From: Flavobacterium sp. ENC
Lineage (GTDB): Bacteria; Bacteroidota; Bacteroidia; Flavobacteriales; Flavobacteriaceae
Assembly (NCBI RefSeq): GCF_020991415.1
Contig: NZ_JAJMOY010000005.1
Span: 372,001-436,000, forward strand
Length of the DNA stretch: 64,000 nucleotides
Direction of reading: 5' to 3'
The notes under the pieces were generated by a model. The model did no database searches. It saw only the letters and a program-made list of their open reading frames with translations, and was not told the DNA's origin. Shown piece after piece: positions 1 to 7,985 of the stretch. Numbering within the stretch: position 1 is the first letter of the stretch; each line of letters starts with the position of its first letter. The position numbers and the translations under genes are program-made.

Positions 1-250
1 GTGATATCTGTTCTATTTGCCCATCACCTAATCGATCAGCAAATTTATATTTCAACACTATTTCGGCAGCTTCATTAGGCTCATAATCAGAAATAGCCAT
101 TTGTAATAATTCCGGCAAACTACTTTTCTCGGCTGTTGCACCATCCGGATAATTGAATTTTTCTAATAACCGGACAAAATCTTCATCTGACCAGTATCCT
201 TCCACTTCATTAACAGTATCGATACGCTTTATTACAATTTGATAGTTCAT
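1..250 (-). CDS. hypothetical protein, N-terminal part (runs off left edge)
   Basis: An open frame reads leftward from an ATG at 250 to the window edge without a stop, giving 83 codons. The protein starts MNYQIVIKRIDTV and continues with an acidic, charged stretch (EVEGYWSDEDF, then ALQ/ISDYEPNEAAEIVLKYKF-like helices). No signal peptide or membrane segment is visible, so it is probably cytosolic. I do not recognise the family. The frame is good coding material, with no stops and balanced helical composition. It diverges from the M3 peptidase gene across a 230-bp gap. Confidence 0.65.
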   Translation of the reverse strand, partial: MNYQIVIKRIDTVNEVEGYWSDEDFVRLLEKFNYPDGATAEKSSLPELLQMAISDYEPNEAAEIVLKYKFADRLGDGQIEQIS

Positions 251-427
251 CCTTTATTTATTTTTTATGATTGTTATGATTAGCCTTTTATAAGGTTAAA
301 TCCCATTTTTACAATTTAGGCTTTTTAAATCCGTTAAAGGAATAAATAACATATCTATAACATAATTTACTTCGTCTTTTATACCGAGAATCCATCTTGT
401 TTAGTTCGCTGTGTTTTTATAAATTAC

Positions 428-435
428 TACCTTTG
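428..435 (+). promoter_or_regulatory. -7 promoter element (TACCTTTG) for the M3 peptidase
   Basis: TACCTTTG matches the Bacteroidota -7 consensus TAnnTTTG and lies 45 bp before the ATG at 481. No good TTTG box is present 19-20 bp upstream, so only half of the promoter is supported. Confidence 0.45.
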
Positions 436-480
436 GAATTCATAAATAAAGACTTCAATTAATAAAATAATTACATCATA

Positions 481-2508
481 ATGAACGTTTTACTTTCAAA
501 ATTTACTACAAAACACAATACAGCACCTTTTTCACAAATTAAAATCGAAGATTATTTTCCTGCATTTCAGGAAGGGATTGCTTTGGCTAAAGCCGAAATT
601 GACGCTATCGTTAACAATCCGGAAGCACCAACTTTTGAAAACACGGTTGTTGCAATGGATTTTTCAGGAGATATTCTCGATCGTCTTTCCAGTGTTTTTT
701 TCAATTTGAATTCGGCAGAAACGAATGACGAGATGCAGAAAATCGCCCAGGAAGTTTCTCCTTTATTGTCTGAATTTGGAAATGACATTACGTTAAATGC
801 GGCTTTATTTGCAAAAATAAAAACGGTTTACGATCAAAAAGAGCAGCTGAATTTAAATCCGGAGCAAACTACCCTTTTAGATAAAAAGTACAAAAGCTTT
901 TCCAGAAACGGGGCGAATCTGCCGGAAGATAAAAAAGAAAAATTACGCGAAATCGACAAGGAATTGTCTAAATTAAAATTACAATTTGAAGAGAATATCC
1001 TGGCAGAAACGAATGCTTTCGAATTACATTTAACAGATGAAAAAGATTTAGCCGGTTTGCCTGAAGGAACCATTGAAGCGGCACGATTACTGGCGAAGAA
1101 CCAGGAAAAAGAAGGCTGGATTTTTACATTAGACCACCCGAGTTATGTTCCGTTTCTGACGTATGCCGATAATCGCGAATTGCGTAAAAAAATGGCTATT
1201 GCTTTTGGAGCGAGAGGATTTCAGCATAACGAATTCGATAACCAGGAAAATGTGCTGAAAATTGCCAAATTACGTTTCGAAAGAGCTAATTTGTTAGGGT
1301 ATAAAACGCATGCTCATTTTGTTCTGGAAGAAAGAATGGCAGAAAGTCCGGACAAAGTTTTCACTTTCCTGAATGATTTGCTGGCAAAAGCAAAACCTGC
1401 AGCTCAGAAGGAGTTTGCTCAATTAACGGCTTTCGCCAAAGAACTGGACGGAATTGAAGAATTGCAAAAATGGGATGGTGCTTATTATTCCGAGAAATTA
1501 AAACAACAGCTTTTTAATTTGGATGATGAAAAACTGAAACCTTATTTTCAGTTGGAAAAAGTATTGAACGGTGCTTTTACTGTTGCCAAAAAACTCTACG
1601 GCTTAACCTTCACAGAGGTTTTTGATATTGATAAATACCACGAAGAAGTGACCACTTACGAAGTAACCGATGCTCAAAACAATCTGGTTTCGATTTTCTA
1701 CGCCGATTTCTTTCCACGAAAAGGAAAACGAAACGGTGCCTGGATGACCTCATTCAAATCACAAGCTATAAAAGATGGCGTAAACGAAAGACCGCATATT
1801 TCGAATGTTTGTAATTTTACCAAACCAACAGAAACCAAACCATCCTTATTAACGTTTAATGAGGTGACCACCTTATTTCACGAATTCGGTCACGGTTTGC
1901 ATGGAATGCTGGCCAACACCACTTATCCAAGTTTATCGGGAACTTCGGTTTTCTGGGATTTTGTAGAATTGCCAAGTCAGATTATGGAAAACTGGTGTTA
2001 CGAGCCGGAAGCTTTGGCTTTGTTCGCCAATCATTATGAAACCGGAGAAATCATTCCGATTGAATATGTTCAGAAAATCAAAGAAAGCGCTAGTTTTCAG
2101 GAAGGACTGGCTACTTTACGTCAGCTGAGTTTTGGATTACTGGATATGGCGTGGCACGGACAGGATCCGACAAATATTACTGATCTTAAAACTTTTGAAA
2201 CACAACAATTTGCCAATACACAATTGTATCCTGATGTAAAAGAAAACGCTATGAGTACTGCTTTTTCGCATATTTTCCAGGGAGGTTATTCTTCCGGATA
2301 TTACAGTTACAAATGGGCTGAGGTTTTAGATGCTGATGCTTTTGAATATTTTCAGGAAAAAGGAATTTTCAATGTAGAAGTAGCTACAAAATTCAAAGAA
2401 AATGTACTTTCAAAAGGAGGGACAGAACATCCGATGGTATTGTACAAACGTTTCAGAGGTCAGGAACCAAAACCGGAAGCTTTGTTGAAACGTGCCGGAT
2501 TGCTGTAA
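481..2508 (+). CDS. M3 family metallopeptidase (oligopeptidase / dipeptidyl carboxypeptidase type)
   Basis: This 675-residue protein has the M3 zinc signature: HEFGH at residues 467-471 (H467 and H471 zinc ligands, E468 catalytic), and a candidate third ligand, E496, in the following FVELPSQ segment. The length and all-helical N-terminal half fit the thimet oligopeptidase/Dcp group, which cut short peptides inside a closed channel. No signal peptide is visible at the N-terminus (MNVLLSKFTTKHNTAPF), so a cytoplasmic role in peptide breakdown is more likely than export. It appears to be monocistronic, with a -7 promoter element upstream and the zeta-like gene 31 bp downstream. The family call is firm. 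Dipeptidyl carboxypeptidase versus oligopeptidase specificity cannot be told from sequence. Confidence 0.93.
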   Translation: MNVLLSKFTTKHNTAPFSQIKIEDYFPAFQEGIALAKAEIDAIVNNPEAPTFENTVVAMDFSGDILDRLSSVFFNLNSAETNDEMQKIAQEVSPLLSEFGNDITLNAALFAKIKTVYDQKEQLNLNPEQTTLLDKKYKSFSRNGANLPEDKKEKLREIDKELSKLKLQFEENILAETNAFELHLTDEKDLAGLPEGTIEAARLLAKNQEKEGWIFTLDHPSYVPFLTYADNRELRKKMAIAFGARGFQHNEFDNQENVLKIAKLRFERANLLGYKTHAHFVLEERMAESPDKVFTFLNDLLAKAKPAAQKEFAQLTAFAKELDGIEELQKWDGAYYSEKLKQQLFNLDDEKLKPYFQLEKVLNGAFTVAKKLYGLTFTEVFDIDKYHEEVTTYEVTDAQNNLVSIFYADFFPRKGKRNGAWMTSFKSQAIKDGVNERPHISNVCNFTKPTETKPSLLTFNEVTTLFHEFGHGLHGMLANTTYPSLSGTSVFWDFVELPSQIMENWCYEPEALALFANHYETGEIIPIEYVQKIKESASFQEGLATLRQLSFGLLDMAWHGQDPTNITDLKTFETQQFANTQLYPDVKENAMSTAFSHIFQGGYSSGYYSYKWAEVLDADAFEYFQEKGIFNVEVATKFKENVLSKGGTEHPMVLYKRFRGQEPKPEALLKRAGLL

Positions 2509-2539
2509 TTATTCGATACCTTTGTTAATATGAAAACTA

Positions 2540-3127
2540 TTGAAAGATAAAAATCTATATATAATTGCTGGTTGTAATGGTGCGGGAAAAACAACTGCTT
2601 CATATACGATCCTGCCTGAAATTCTGGACTGTAAAGAGTTTGTAAATGCTGATGAAATTGCAAAAGGACTATCCCCTTTTCAGCCTGAAAAAGTTAGTTT
2701 TGAAGCTGGCAGAATAATGCTTCATCGTATTGATGAATTATTACAAAAGGAAGCCGACTTTGCATTTGAGACAACTCTTTCTGCTAAAAGTTACATTTCA
2801 ATTGTAAAAAAAGCCCAAAGCCAGGGTTATTTTGTAACATTAGTCTTCTTTTGGTTAAATTCTACCGAGCTTGCAAAACAGAGGGTATTAATCAGAGTAA
2901 GCGAAGGCGGACATAGCATTCCAGAAGATGTTATTGAACGAAGGTATGTAAGGGGAATTAAAAACTTCTTTAAAATTTATTTAAATGCATGTGATAATGT
3001 AATGCTTTTTGACAATTCTAATAAATCGCCTGTTCTTATTTTAGAAAAAGAAATTAGCGAGGAATCAGTTATTATTAAGGAAGATCTATTTAATGAAATA
3101 AAAAAAATACAACATGACAAAAGATAA
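2540..3127 (+). CDS. zeta-toxin-like P-loop kinase / COG4185-type ATPase
   Basis: The 195-residue protein has a Walker A loop at residues 11-19 (GCNGAGKTT), a conserved FVNADEIAKGL segment with D38 where zeta toxins place their catalytic Asp, the FETTLS substrate-loop motif, and the GGHSIP...ERRYVRG segment typical of the zeta-like 'predicted ABC-type ATPase' group. Zeta toxins phosphorylate UDP-GlcNAc or related nucleotides, but COG4185 members are less well defined. The start is TTG at 2540: an in-frame stop lies just upstream at 2531, and any later start would remove the P-loop. The last 14 bases overlap the 53-codon gene at 3114, so the two are very likely co-translated. This could be a toxin-antitoxin pair with reversed order (toxin first) or a non-toxic kinase module. 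Confidence 0.8.
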   Translation: MKDKNLYIIAGCNGAGKTTASYTILPEILDCKEFVNADEIAKGLSPFQPEKVSFEAGRIMLHRIDELLQKEADFAFETTLSAKSYISIVKKAQSQGYFVTLVFFWLNSTELAKQRVLIRVSEGGHSIPEDVIERRYVRGIKNFFKIYLNACDNVMLFDNSNKSPVLILEKEISEESVIIKEDLFNEIKKIQHDKR

Positions 3128-3275
3128 AATCAAAGAATTACAAAATAAAATAGTTGAAGGCCTTAAGGTTTCTTCAAAAAAAATGATTGAAAACAAAAAG
3201 AAAATCAACGGAAGAATTGTTGTTTATGCTGATGGAAAAATTCAGACTATAAATGCAGTAGACATTAAAGAGTAA
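3114..3275 (+). CDS. small 53-aa partner of the zeta-like kinase (candidate antitoxin)
   Basis: An ATG at 3114 opens a 53-codon frame that overlaps the kinase gene by 14 bases and ends at 3275. The product begins MTKDKIKELQNKIVEGLK and ends with a compact GRIVVYADGKIQTINAVDI segment, so a charged helix followed by a beta-hairpin is likely. It has no cysteines, no signal peptide and many lysines. I recall that COG4185-type kinases in Bacteroidota are often followed by a small protein of this shape. From its position and size it may be the partner or antitoxin, but no activity is shown by the sequence. Confidence 0.7.
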   Translation: MTKDKIKELQNKIVEGLKVSSKKMIENKKKINGRIVVYADGKIQTINAVDIKE

Positions 3276-3287
3276 ACTAAACACATT

Positions 3288-3947
3288 TTGAAAAAATACT
3301 TTAAAATCCTCTTTTATCTTTCCATTATTGGATTTATTTCAATTATTGCTGTGAATTGGTACGTAAAATCTTCGACCAAAAAGCAAATTTATTATTCAAT
3401 TAAAAAGTTTCCGAAAAACGATGTCGGAATTATTTTTGGCGCAGGGATTAACGGAGATCAGCCAGGCAAATATTTAAAAGACAGGCTTGATGCCGGAATC
3501 GTGTTATACAAAGCCAAAAGGATCAATAAAATTTTGCTTTCGGGTGATAATGGCCGAGATGAATATGATGAATTGACGGTGATGAAAAATTACTGTTACA
3601 GAAATGGCGTTGACACTACTAAAATATTTATTGATTACGCGGGTTTCGATACGTATTCAACAATGTACAGGGCAAAGCATATTTTTAAAATCAGCAAGGC
3701 AACATTAATATCCCAGGAATATCATTTAAACCGGGCAATCTATATAGGGAAGAGCCTGGGTATAAAATCAGTTGGCTTTTCTGCAAATAAAGGAAAATAC
3801 AGAGGGTATACCTATGTTACCTTCAGAGAATATCTTTCTACCTTTAAATGCTTTTTTGATGTTGTGCGAAATCGGGAACCGCACTTTTTAGGCCATCCGA
3901 TCAACATTAATGGTCCCTCTAATTATTCCAAAGATGATAAACGATAA
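3288..3947 (+). CDS. SanA/YdcF-like (DUF218) membrane-anchored protein
   Basis: The 219-residue protein has one N-terminal membrane segment (about residues 5-25) followed by a DUF218 domain: GIIFGAGI, a KDRLDAGIVLY helix, LLSGDN, the YDE segment after it, and a C-terminal SQEYHLNRA motif. This matches the SanA group, envelope proteins linked in enterobacteria to vancomycin exclusion at high temperature. The molecular activity is unknown. The start is TTG at 3288, because an in-frame stop lies at 3273 and the membrane anchor would otherwise be lost. It begins 12 bp after the 53-aa gene, so it may be transcribed with the kinase pair. A strong terminator follows at 4011. Confidence 0.8.
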   Translation: MKKYFKILFYLSIIGFISIIAVNWYVKSSTKKQIYYSIKKFPKNDVGIIFGAGINGDQPGKYLKDRLDAGIVLYKAKRINKILLSGDNGRDEYDELTVMKNYCYRNGVDTTKIFIDYAGFDTYSTMYRAKHIFKISKATLISQEYHLNRAIYIGKSLGIKSVGFSANKGKYRGYTYVTFREYLSTFKCFFDVVRNREPHFLGHPININGPSNYSKDDKR

Positions 3948-4010
3948 GAGGAAACCTCCAGTTATACAACCTAAAGTTTACTAACGCGTGGATTTCCTGA
4001 TAAAATAAGA

Positions 4011-4040
4011 AGCCAGTACAGAAGTACTGGCTCTTTTTTT
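4011..4040 (+). terminator. rho-independent terminator
   Basis: A perfect 9-bp stem (AGCCAGTAC/GTACTGGCT) with a 4-base loop is followed by CTTTTTTT. It lies between the convergent SanA-like and lipoprotein genes. Confidence 0.85.
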
Positions 4041-4058
4041 AACCAACAGGAATTGTAA

Positions 4059-5873
4059 TTAACTTTTTCTTTTTACTTTTTTAGTATTGGTACTGGCCGG
4101 CAATGATATAAGGTCTTCAAAAACATGGCTTAAATCACCTGGCTGTACACCATTATTCTGATTGTGACAAGAGAAACAAGAGATAGCTGTGCTGTCTGTG
4201 GAAACTGTCGACGAAGGCTGAACATAGGTTTCCATCGTACTGTTGGATAGCTGTCCAGTACCAATTGCATCTCCGGCAGGGATAGAGTCATTAACTGCTC
4301 CGTACGGATAAACATTTCCGTTTGGTCCGGCACCGCCAAAAGTCCAGGTTGCTCCTATTAATAAATAATTTTTTCTGATATCATTTCCAACCAGCATGCT
4401 GCGAACGGCATTGTTTATAGAGATGATCTCACTGTTAGAATCGGCCGGTGTTTTATCTTCTCCGTTTGGAACTGTGTTAGAGGCCACGCCCCAGGCCATA
4501 ATTCTTCTCGCAGTCGGGCTGTTAACCGATGGATCTTTAATCAAAATTGAATCGTGCCCAACCGTCATATTCTGAATATTCTGAGGTCCGGTTGTATCAT
4601 TGGCATTGGCATTAAAAAGCCATCCCTTACCCGTATCTGCTTTTACCTGTTTTATTTTATCATTTACATCTCTGTACGTATAAGCATCATTTGGTGAATT
4701 TTTCTCGTGCTCGAATGTGGCCCAGATCATTTCAGGATGCCCGGCGACACTACCTACCACATGCATTCCTACTAAGGCCAGTGTAGTTGTGGTTTCTCCA
4801 TTTTCTACCCATGCATTTGGATTGGATTTATCGTAAGTCGGGATTACTGCTTTGATCGTTACATACGTTTCCGGATTTGGCAAGTCTTTCACTTCTACCC
4901 ATGATGTTTTTAATTCCATGGCCAGTGCATCCGGATCCGGAGGTGTAGCCCAGCCTTTCGTTTTGGCATACGCAAGGATACTGTCTCTTGCAGCGGCCGT
5001 TGTTGGAAACTGATTTCCGTTTAATTTGCCCTCATTCACTCCGGTTAAAAAATAAGCGTAAACGTCATTAACCATTGTGATATAATAGACTAATGATTTA
5101 TTTTCACCCATTAAGGCTCCGTGGGAACCTGCCTGTCCTTGCTCCGATTGCACTTCTTTTCCCGTAGAATCAAGAAAAATGGATTTATTGCCTACTTTAA
5201 ATTGCTGTACCACTTCTGAAGGCTTGATTTTAGTATCGATAACCGGTTTTGGATTTTTAATCACTTTTCCTTTGATGTCAAAAAAGGAATGTAGACCTGA
5301 CGCATTAGTTACGATATGATCTACCTGAATCAATTTATTAGATTCATCCTTAACTTTTTCGCCACTTTTTTCAGCTTCAATCTCAAACATTTTCCCGGAC
5401 TTATCGATCAAAACCGGAAGTCTGTGAGGTCCGCTTTGATTAATGTTGCTTACGGCACGCAGTACCTGATTCGGTTTATGTTCGGTCAGTGTACGTTTGT
5501 TTAGTGAATCAGGCGGAGAAACGTTGTAAAAAACGGAAGACTCTAAAACAGTTCCTTTTCCATTATAGGCTGCCGAAGCAGGAGATGTAATCCACAAGAA
5601 CATTTGTTCAGACCATTTATAGAAGTCACAATTGTTATTATGTGGAAATGCAACGCTGTTTGCCGGTTTTACCAATCCGTTTTCAGTGATGGAACCTGAG
5701 GCAAACCAGGATTTAAATTCAGACTCAGACACCGTACAGGTCTGTTTCACATCCTGAGGCAGATATTCGGAATCATTGGAAGCCAGCAGCCCATTTTCTT
5801 TTTTACATCCCAGGAACAGGATTATAATTACCATAAATGATACAGTAATAATTTTTGTGATTGTTTTTTTCAT
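4059..5873 (-). CDS. large lipoprotein with a C-terminal CxxCH heme-binding motif
   Basis: The start chosen is the ATG at 5873 because it gives a clean lipoprotein signal: MKKTITKI, a hydrophobic run, then LFLGC with C23 as the lipidated Cys (604 residues in total). An in-frame upstream ATG at 5909 would put 12 polar residues in front. Near the C-terminus is a single CFSCH, a c-type heme attachment motif, followed by SHVFEDL. The long middle part has no domain I recognise; it includes GAWVENGETTTTLALVGMHVVGS and ATFEHEKNSPNDAYTY-type segments. The protein is probably a periplasm- or surface-facing mono-heme lipoprotein, role unknown. It lies just downstream of the DUF1842-like gene on the same strand (gap about 80 bp), so it may belong to the AidA-like cluster. 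Confidence 0.7.
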   Translation of the reverse strand: MKKTITKIITVSFMVIIILFLGCKKENGLLASNDSEYLPQDVKQTCTVSESEFKSWFASGSITENGLVKPANSVAFPHNNNCDFYKWSEQMFLWITSPASAAYNGKGTVLESSVFYNVSPPDSLNKRTLTEHKPNQVLRAVSNINQSGPHRLPVLIDKSGKMFEIEAEKSGEKVKDESNKLIQVDHIVTNASGLHSFFDIKGKVIKNPKPVIDTKIKPSEVVQQFKVGNKSIFLDSTGKEVQSEQGQAGSHGALMGENKSLVYYITMVNDVYAYFLTGVNEGKLNGNQFPTTAAARDSILAYAKTKGWATPPDPDALAMELKTSWVEVKDLPNPETYVTIKAVIPTYDKSNPNAWVENGETTTTLALVGMHVVGSVAGHPEMIWATFEHEKNSPNDAYTYRDVNDKIKQVKADTGKGWLFNANANDTTGPQNIQNMTVGHDSILIKDPSVNSPTARRIMAWGVASNTVPNGEDKTPADSNSEIISINNAVRSMLVGNDIRKNYLLIGATWTFGGAGPNGNVYPYGAVNDSIPAGDAIGTGQLSNSTMETYVQPSSTVSTDSTAISCFSCHNQNNGVQPGDLSHVFEDLISLPASTNTKKVKRKS

Positions 5874-5956
5874 TTTTTTATAGTTTTGATTTGGTTGTTT
5901 TTGGTCCATCCTTTTTATAAAAACGACTGCTTGGGGACTTAAGATGAAATTTTAAT

Positions 5957-6367
5957 TTATACCAGTTCTTCCTGAAAGCATTCTGAAGGTTCAACTGGTT
6001 CATTTTCGATTTGATAATTGTAACAGGAAAAACCTCCAATTCCATTCCAGGCGTTATCGATAGCAAAGTGGGCAACGAATTCTGCCAAGAAAGAAGCTTT
6101 TTCCAGCGGCGAGAAAGTCTGGGCATATTGTCCCTGTAGACTCACTACCTGGGTGAATTGACCGAATCCGGTAGCATGAATTTTGCCTTTTACCTGGACA
6201 ACGATATCACTTTCAAGCATGTTGACAGCCTGTGTAATCACAACTGTTCCCTTCACGGAATTTTTTAATGGCAAAACTTCCAGAGCAAAAGAAGCTACGG
6301 GGGTACCTGGTATTGCAAGATTTCCGATTGTACCTTTTATAAAATAATCATCTCCTAAAATTTCCAT
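5957..6367 (-). CDS. DUF1842-like protein
   Basis: About 136 residues from an ATG at 6367. A TTG at 6397 would add ten residues and is possible. The protein has FIKGTIGNLAIPG near the start, a VKGTVVITQAV strand, the striking GKIHATGFGQFTQVVSLQG core, and a C-terminal FAIDNAWNGIGGFSC segment. From memory, these match the DUF1842 family, whose function is unknown and which in proteobacteria can sit beside AidA/PixA-like genes, the arrangement seen here. No signal peptide is present, so the product is probably cytosolic. It is followed by the lipoprotein gene on the same strand and preceded by two AidA-like genes. Confidence 0.6.
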   Translation of the reverse strand: MEILGDDYFIKGTIGNLAIPGTPVASFALEVLPLKNSVKGTVVITQAVNMLESDIVVQVKGKIHATGFGQFTQVVSLQGQYAQTFSPLEKASFLAEFVAHFAIDNAWNGIGGFSCYNYQIENEPVEPSECFQEELV

Positions 6368-6521
6368 GGTTCTCTGGTTTAAAATTTCCTTACTCAAAAC
6401 TATATCAGAGATAACCTTACAGGTAAAAAAATGTCATGAGACAGGAATTCTTAGTCATGAAGGAGGCAAAACATGTCACGGAATATTTTTGCTTCAAACT
6501 TTTCAAAAAACAGAACCGGAA

Positions 6522-7022
6522 CTATTTTACCGATAACAGGACAGGAAATTCAAAATATCCTGCAATGGCTAAATCGTCATCAAAAACAACAAATCGCACT
6601 CCAAAGCAACCCTTACCGGAAGTCCGTACAGCACATTTATTAGTGCTAAAAACCCTCTTAACTACAGCGGTTTCCAAAGGATCAAAACGCTCCGGAACTA
6701 TAGTATCTGTTTCGGTACTGAAAATGGAAAGAGGTTCTAAAATATCGTTTCCTTCCGATACTGTAAAATCATATAAAACAACAGGGTTGTCGAAGTTTCC
6801 GCTTACAGAAACTACATTAAAACTTAATTCCTCAACTGAAGTTCTTTCAACACTTACTTTGTTTTTTTTTAAGCCTTTAATCTTTTCCTGCTGTCCCGTT
6901 ATCACTAAACAGGCATACTCATTAGAAAGCGGAGCAGGATTATGAATATCCATACTAACATTCAAATGTTCTTCCAACAAAAGTGATGTTTCTACTACTA
7001 TATTAATCTGCAAATTTGACAT
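6522..7022 (-). CDS. AidA/PixA-like inclusion body family protein (divergent paralogue)
   Basis: 166 residues from an ATG at 7022. The protein aligns by eye with its neighbour at 7086-7601: it shares the start pattern (NINIVVETSLLL), the GNFDNPVVLYDF strand, the IVPERFDP segment and the GVRFVVFDDDLAIAGYF ending. It lacks the terminal WDP motif of the family, ending GYFEFPVLLSVK, and has two cysteines the neighbour lacks. The PixA/AidA family forms cytoplasmic inclusion bodies in Xenorhabdus and is quorum-regulated in Burkholderia and Ralstonia; the biochemical role is unknown. Probably a diverged duplicate of the neighbour. A hairpin between the two genes may lower its expression. Confidence 0.7.
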   Translation of the reverse strand: MSNLQINIVVETSLLLEEHLNVSMDIHNPAPLSNEYACLVITGQQEKIKGLKKNKVSVERTSVEELSFNVVSVSGNFDNPVVLYDFTVSEGNDILEPLSIFSTETDTIVPERFDPLETAVVKRVFSTNKCAVRTSGKGCFGVRFVVFDDDLAIAGYFEFPVLLSVK

Positions 7023-7033
7023 GGCCTTTTTGT

Positions 7034-7068
7034 ATTAAAAAAGAAAGGTTCAGCATAAATCTGAACCT
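7034..7068 (-). terminator. terminator or attenuator between the two AidA-like genes
   Basis: On the minus strand, an 8-bp stem (AGGTTCAG/CTGAACCT, 7-base loop) is followed by TTCTTTTTT. It lies between the upstream 171-aa gene and the downstream 166-aa paralogue. Confidence 0.7.
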
Positions 7069-7085
7069 CTCTTAAAAATTAAAAT

Positions 7086-7601
7086 TTATTTGGCTGTAAT
7101 TTGTGGATCCCAGCTGAAATATCCGTAAATATTTAAATCGGAATCATATAATGCAAATCGTAAACCATAATTTTCCACACCTTTTGCATTTACAGTGTTT
7201 TGGGCAAACCAGAAATTCTGAGTTGCTTTCTTAGTGTCTAACGGATTAAATTTTGTCGGCACAACGATATCCGCTCCCGGAAAATTCTCCAGGGTGAAGT
7301 TTGGATTTTGAAATACATCATCTCCGCCAAACTTAAATAAGTTGTACAATATAACCGGATTATCGAAATTATTATACTCCGAAGTAGCATAAAAACGAAC
7401 GATATCTCCTTGTTTTGCAACAAAACTTAAATCTCCCGTACCCTGACCTGTGATGCTGGCACCGTCTGAAACTACCATAAACTGATAGTTATGACCTATT
7501 CCTGTTGGATTATTCTGATCCTTACTAGGACTTTTAAAATCATTAATTAAACGACTAGAGTCTATAATGATGTTCACGTTTATAATTTTACTTTTTGGCA
7601 T
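7086..7601 (-). CDS. AidA/PixA-like inclusion body family protein
   Basis: 171 residues with the features I recall for the AidA/PixA family: an INVNIIIDSSRLI start, the PSKDQNNPTGIGHNYQFMV segment, a SITGQGTGDL strand, a central NFDNPVILYNL strand, VVPTKFNP, and the hallmark ending YGYFSWDPQI. The length is normal for the family. No signal peptide, so cytoplasmic. In other bacteria such proteins accumulate to high level in late growth. It is the first gene of a leftward cluster (this gene, paralogue, DUF1842-like, heme-motif lipoprotein) and faces the divergent GbsR-type regulator across 384 bp. Confidence 0.8.
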   Translation of the reverse strand: MPKSKIINVNIIIDSSRLINDFKSPSKDQNNPTGIGHNYQFMVVSDGASITGQGTGDLSFVAKQGDIVRFYATSEYNNFDNPVILYNLFKFGGDDVFQNPNFTLENFPGADIVVPTKFNPLDTKKATQNFWFAQNTVNAKGVENYGLRFALYDSDLNIYGYFSWDPQITAK

Positions 7602-7934
7602 GACTTGATTTTTTTGGGTTTTCTTACTCGTAAGGCTTTTCAGAATCCGCCTCGTTTATTAGAGTGGGGTCTGCTCCACTTTTGATGATTTGTTTTGTTA
7701 CGGATATTGAAACGATTAGCATAAAAATGATACGAACCATTCACCCATTCACTTCAAACAAAAATCGAAAATAAATTTGCTAGCTTACTTTTCTTTTCTT
7801 ACCCAAAATTATAGCACTCCTACGGGCATAATAAAAAAAATGTTGTAAGAAAAAGATTCTTTGTCATGAAGCGGAAAAAAACCGCTATAAGACTATTCTT
7901 AAAAAAAAACACAGCAGCCATTTCTTTTCAAAAC

Positions 7935-7960
7935 AAACTTTCATTTATTTTTGAAAGTTT
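7935..7960. promoter_or_regulatory. palindromic operator, copy 1
   Basis: AAACTTTCA and TGAAAGTTT form 9-bp arms around an 8-base spacer. The right half overlaps the TTTG box of the GbsR promoter. The same arms and spacer length recur at 8515-8540, before the next gene. Confidence 0.65.
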
Positions 7961-7981
7961 AAAAACTTTTACCTACATTTG
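7950..7981 (+). promoter_or_regulatory. Bacteroidota promoter for the GbsR-type regulator
   Basis: TTTG at 7950-7953, a 20-bp spacer, then TACATTTG at 7974-7981, only 4 bp before the ATG at 7986. The mRNA would start at or very near the ATG, suggesting a leaderless transcript. Confidence 0.6.
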
Positions 7982-7985
7982 ATCT

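Larger units (their letters stand above)
7602..7985. other. divergent intergenic region
   Basis: This 384-bp gap separates the AidA-like gene (leftward) from the GbsR-type gene (rightward). It holds the palindrome at 7935-7960 and the promoter at 7950-7981. I see no gene in the rest, which is AT-rich. Confidence 0.7.

Noticed and set aside
5878..6126. An 82-codon minus-strand frame overlapping the DUF1842-like gene
   Set aside because: It is a shadow in another frame of the DUF1842-like gene and its downstream spacer; composition is rich in Lys/Ser with no family.
6436..6945. A 169-codon frame on the plus strand
   Set aside because: It lies opposite the AidA-like paralogue at 6522-7022, whose minus-strand reading has clear family similarity. 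The plus-strand translation has no recognisable features.
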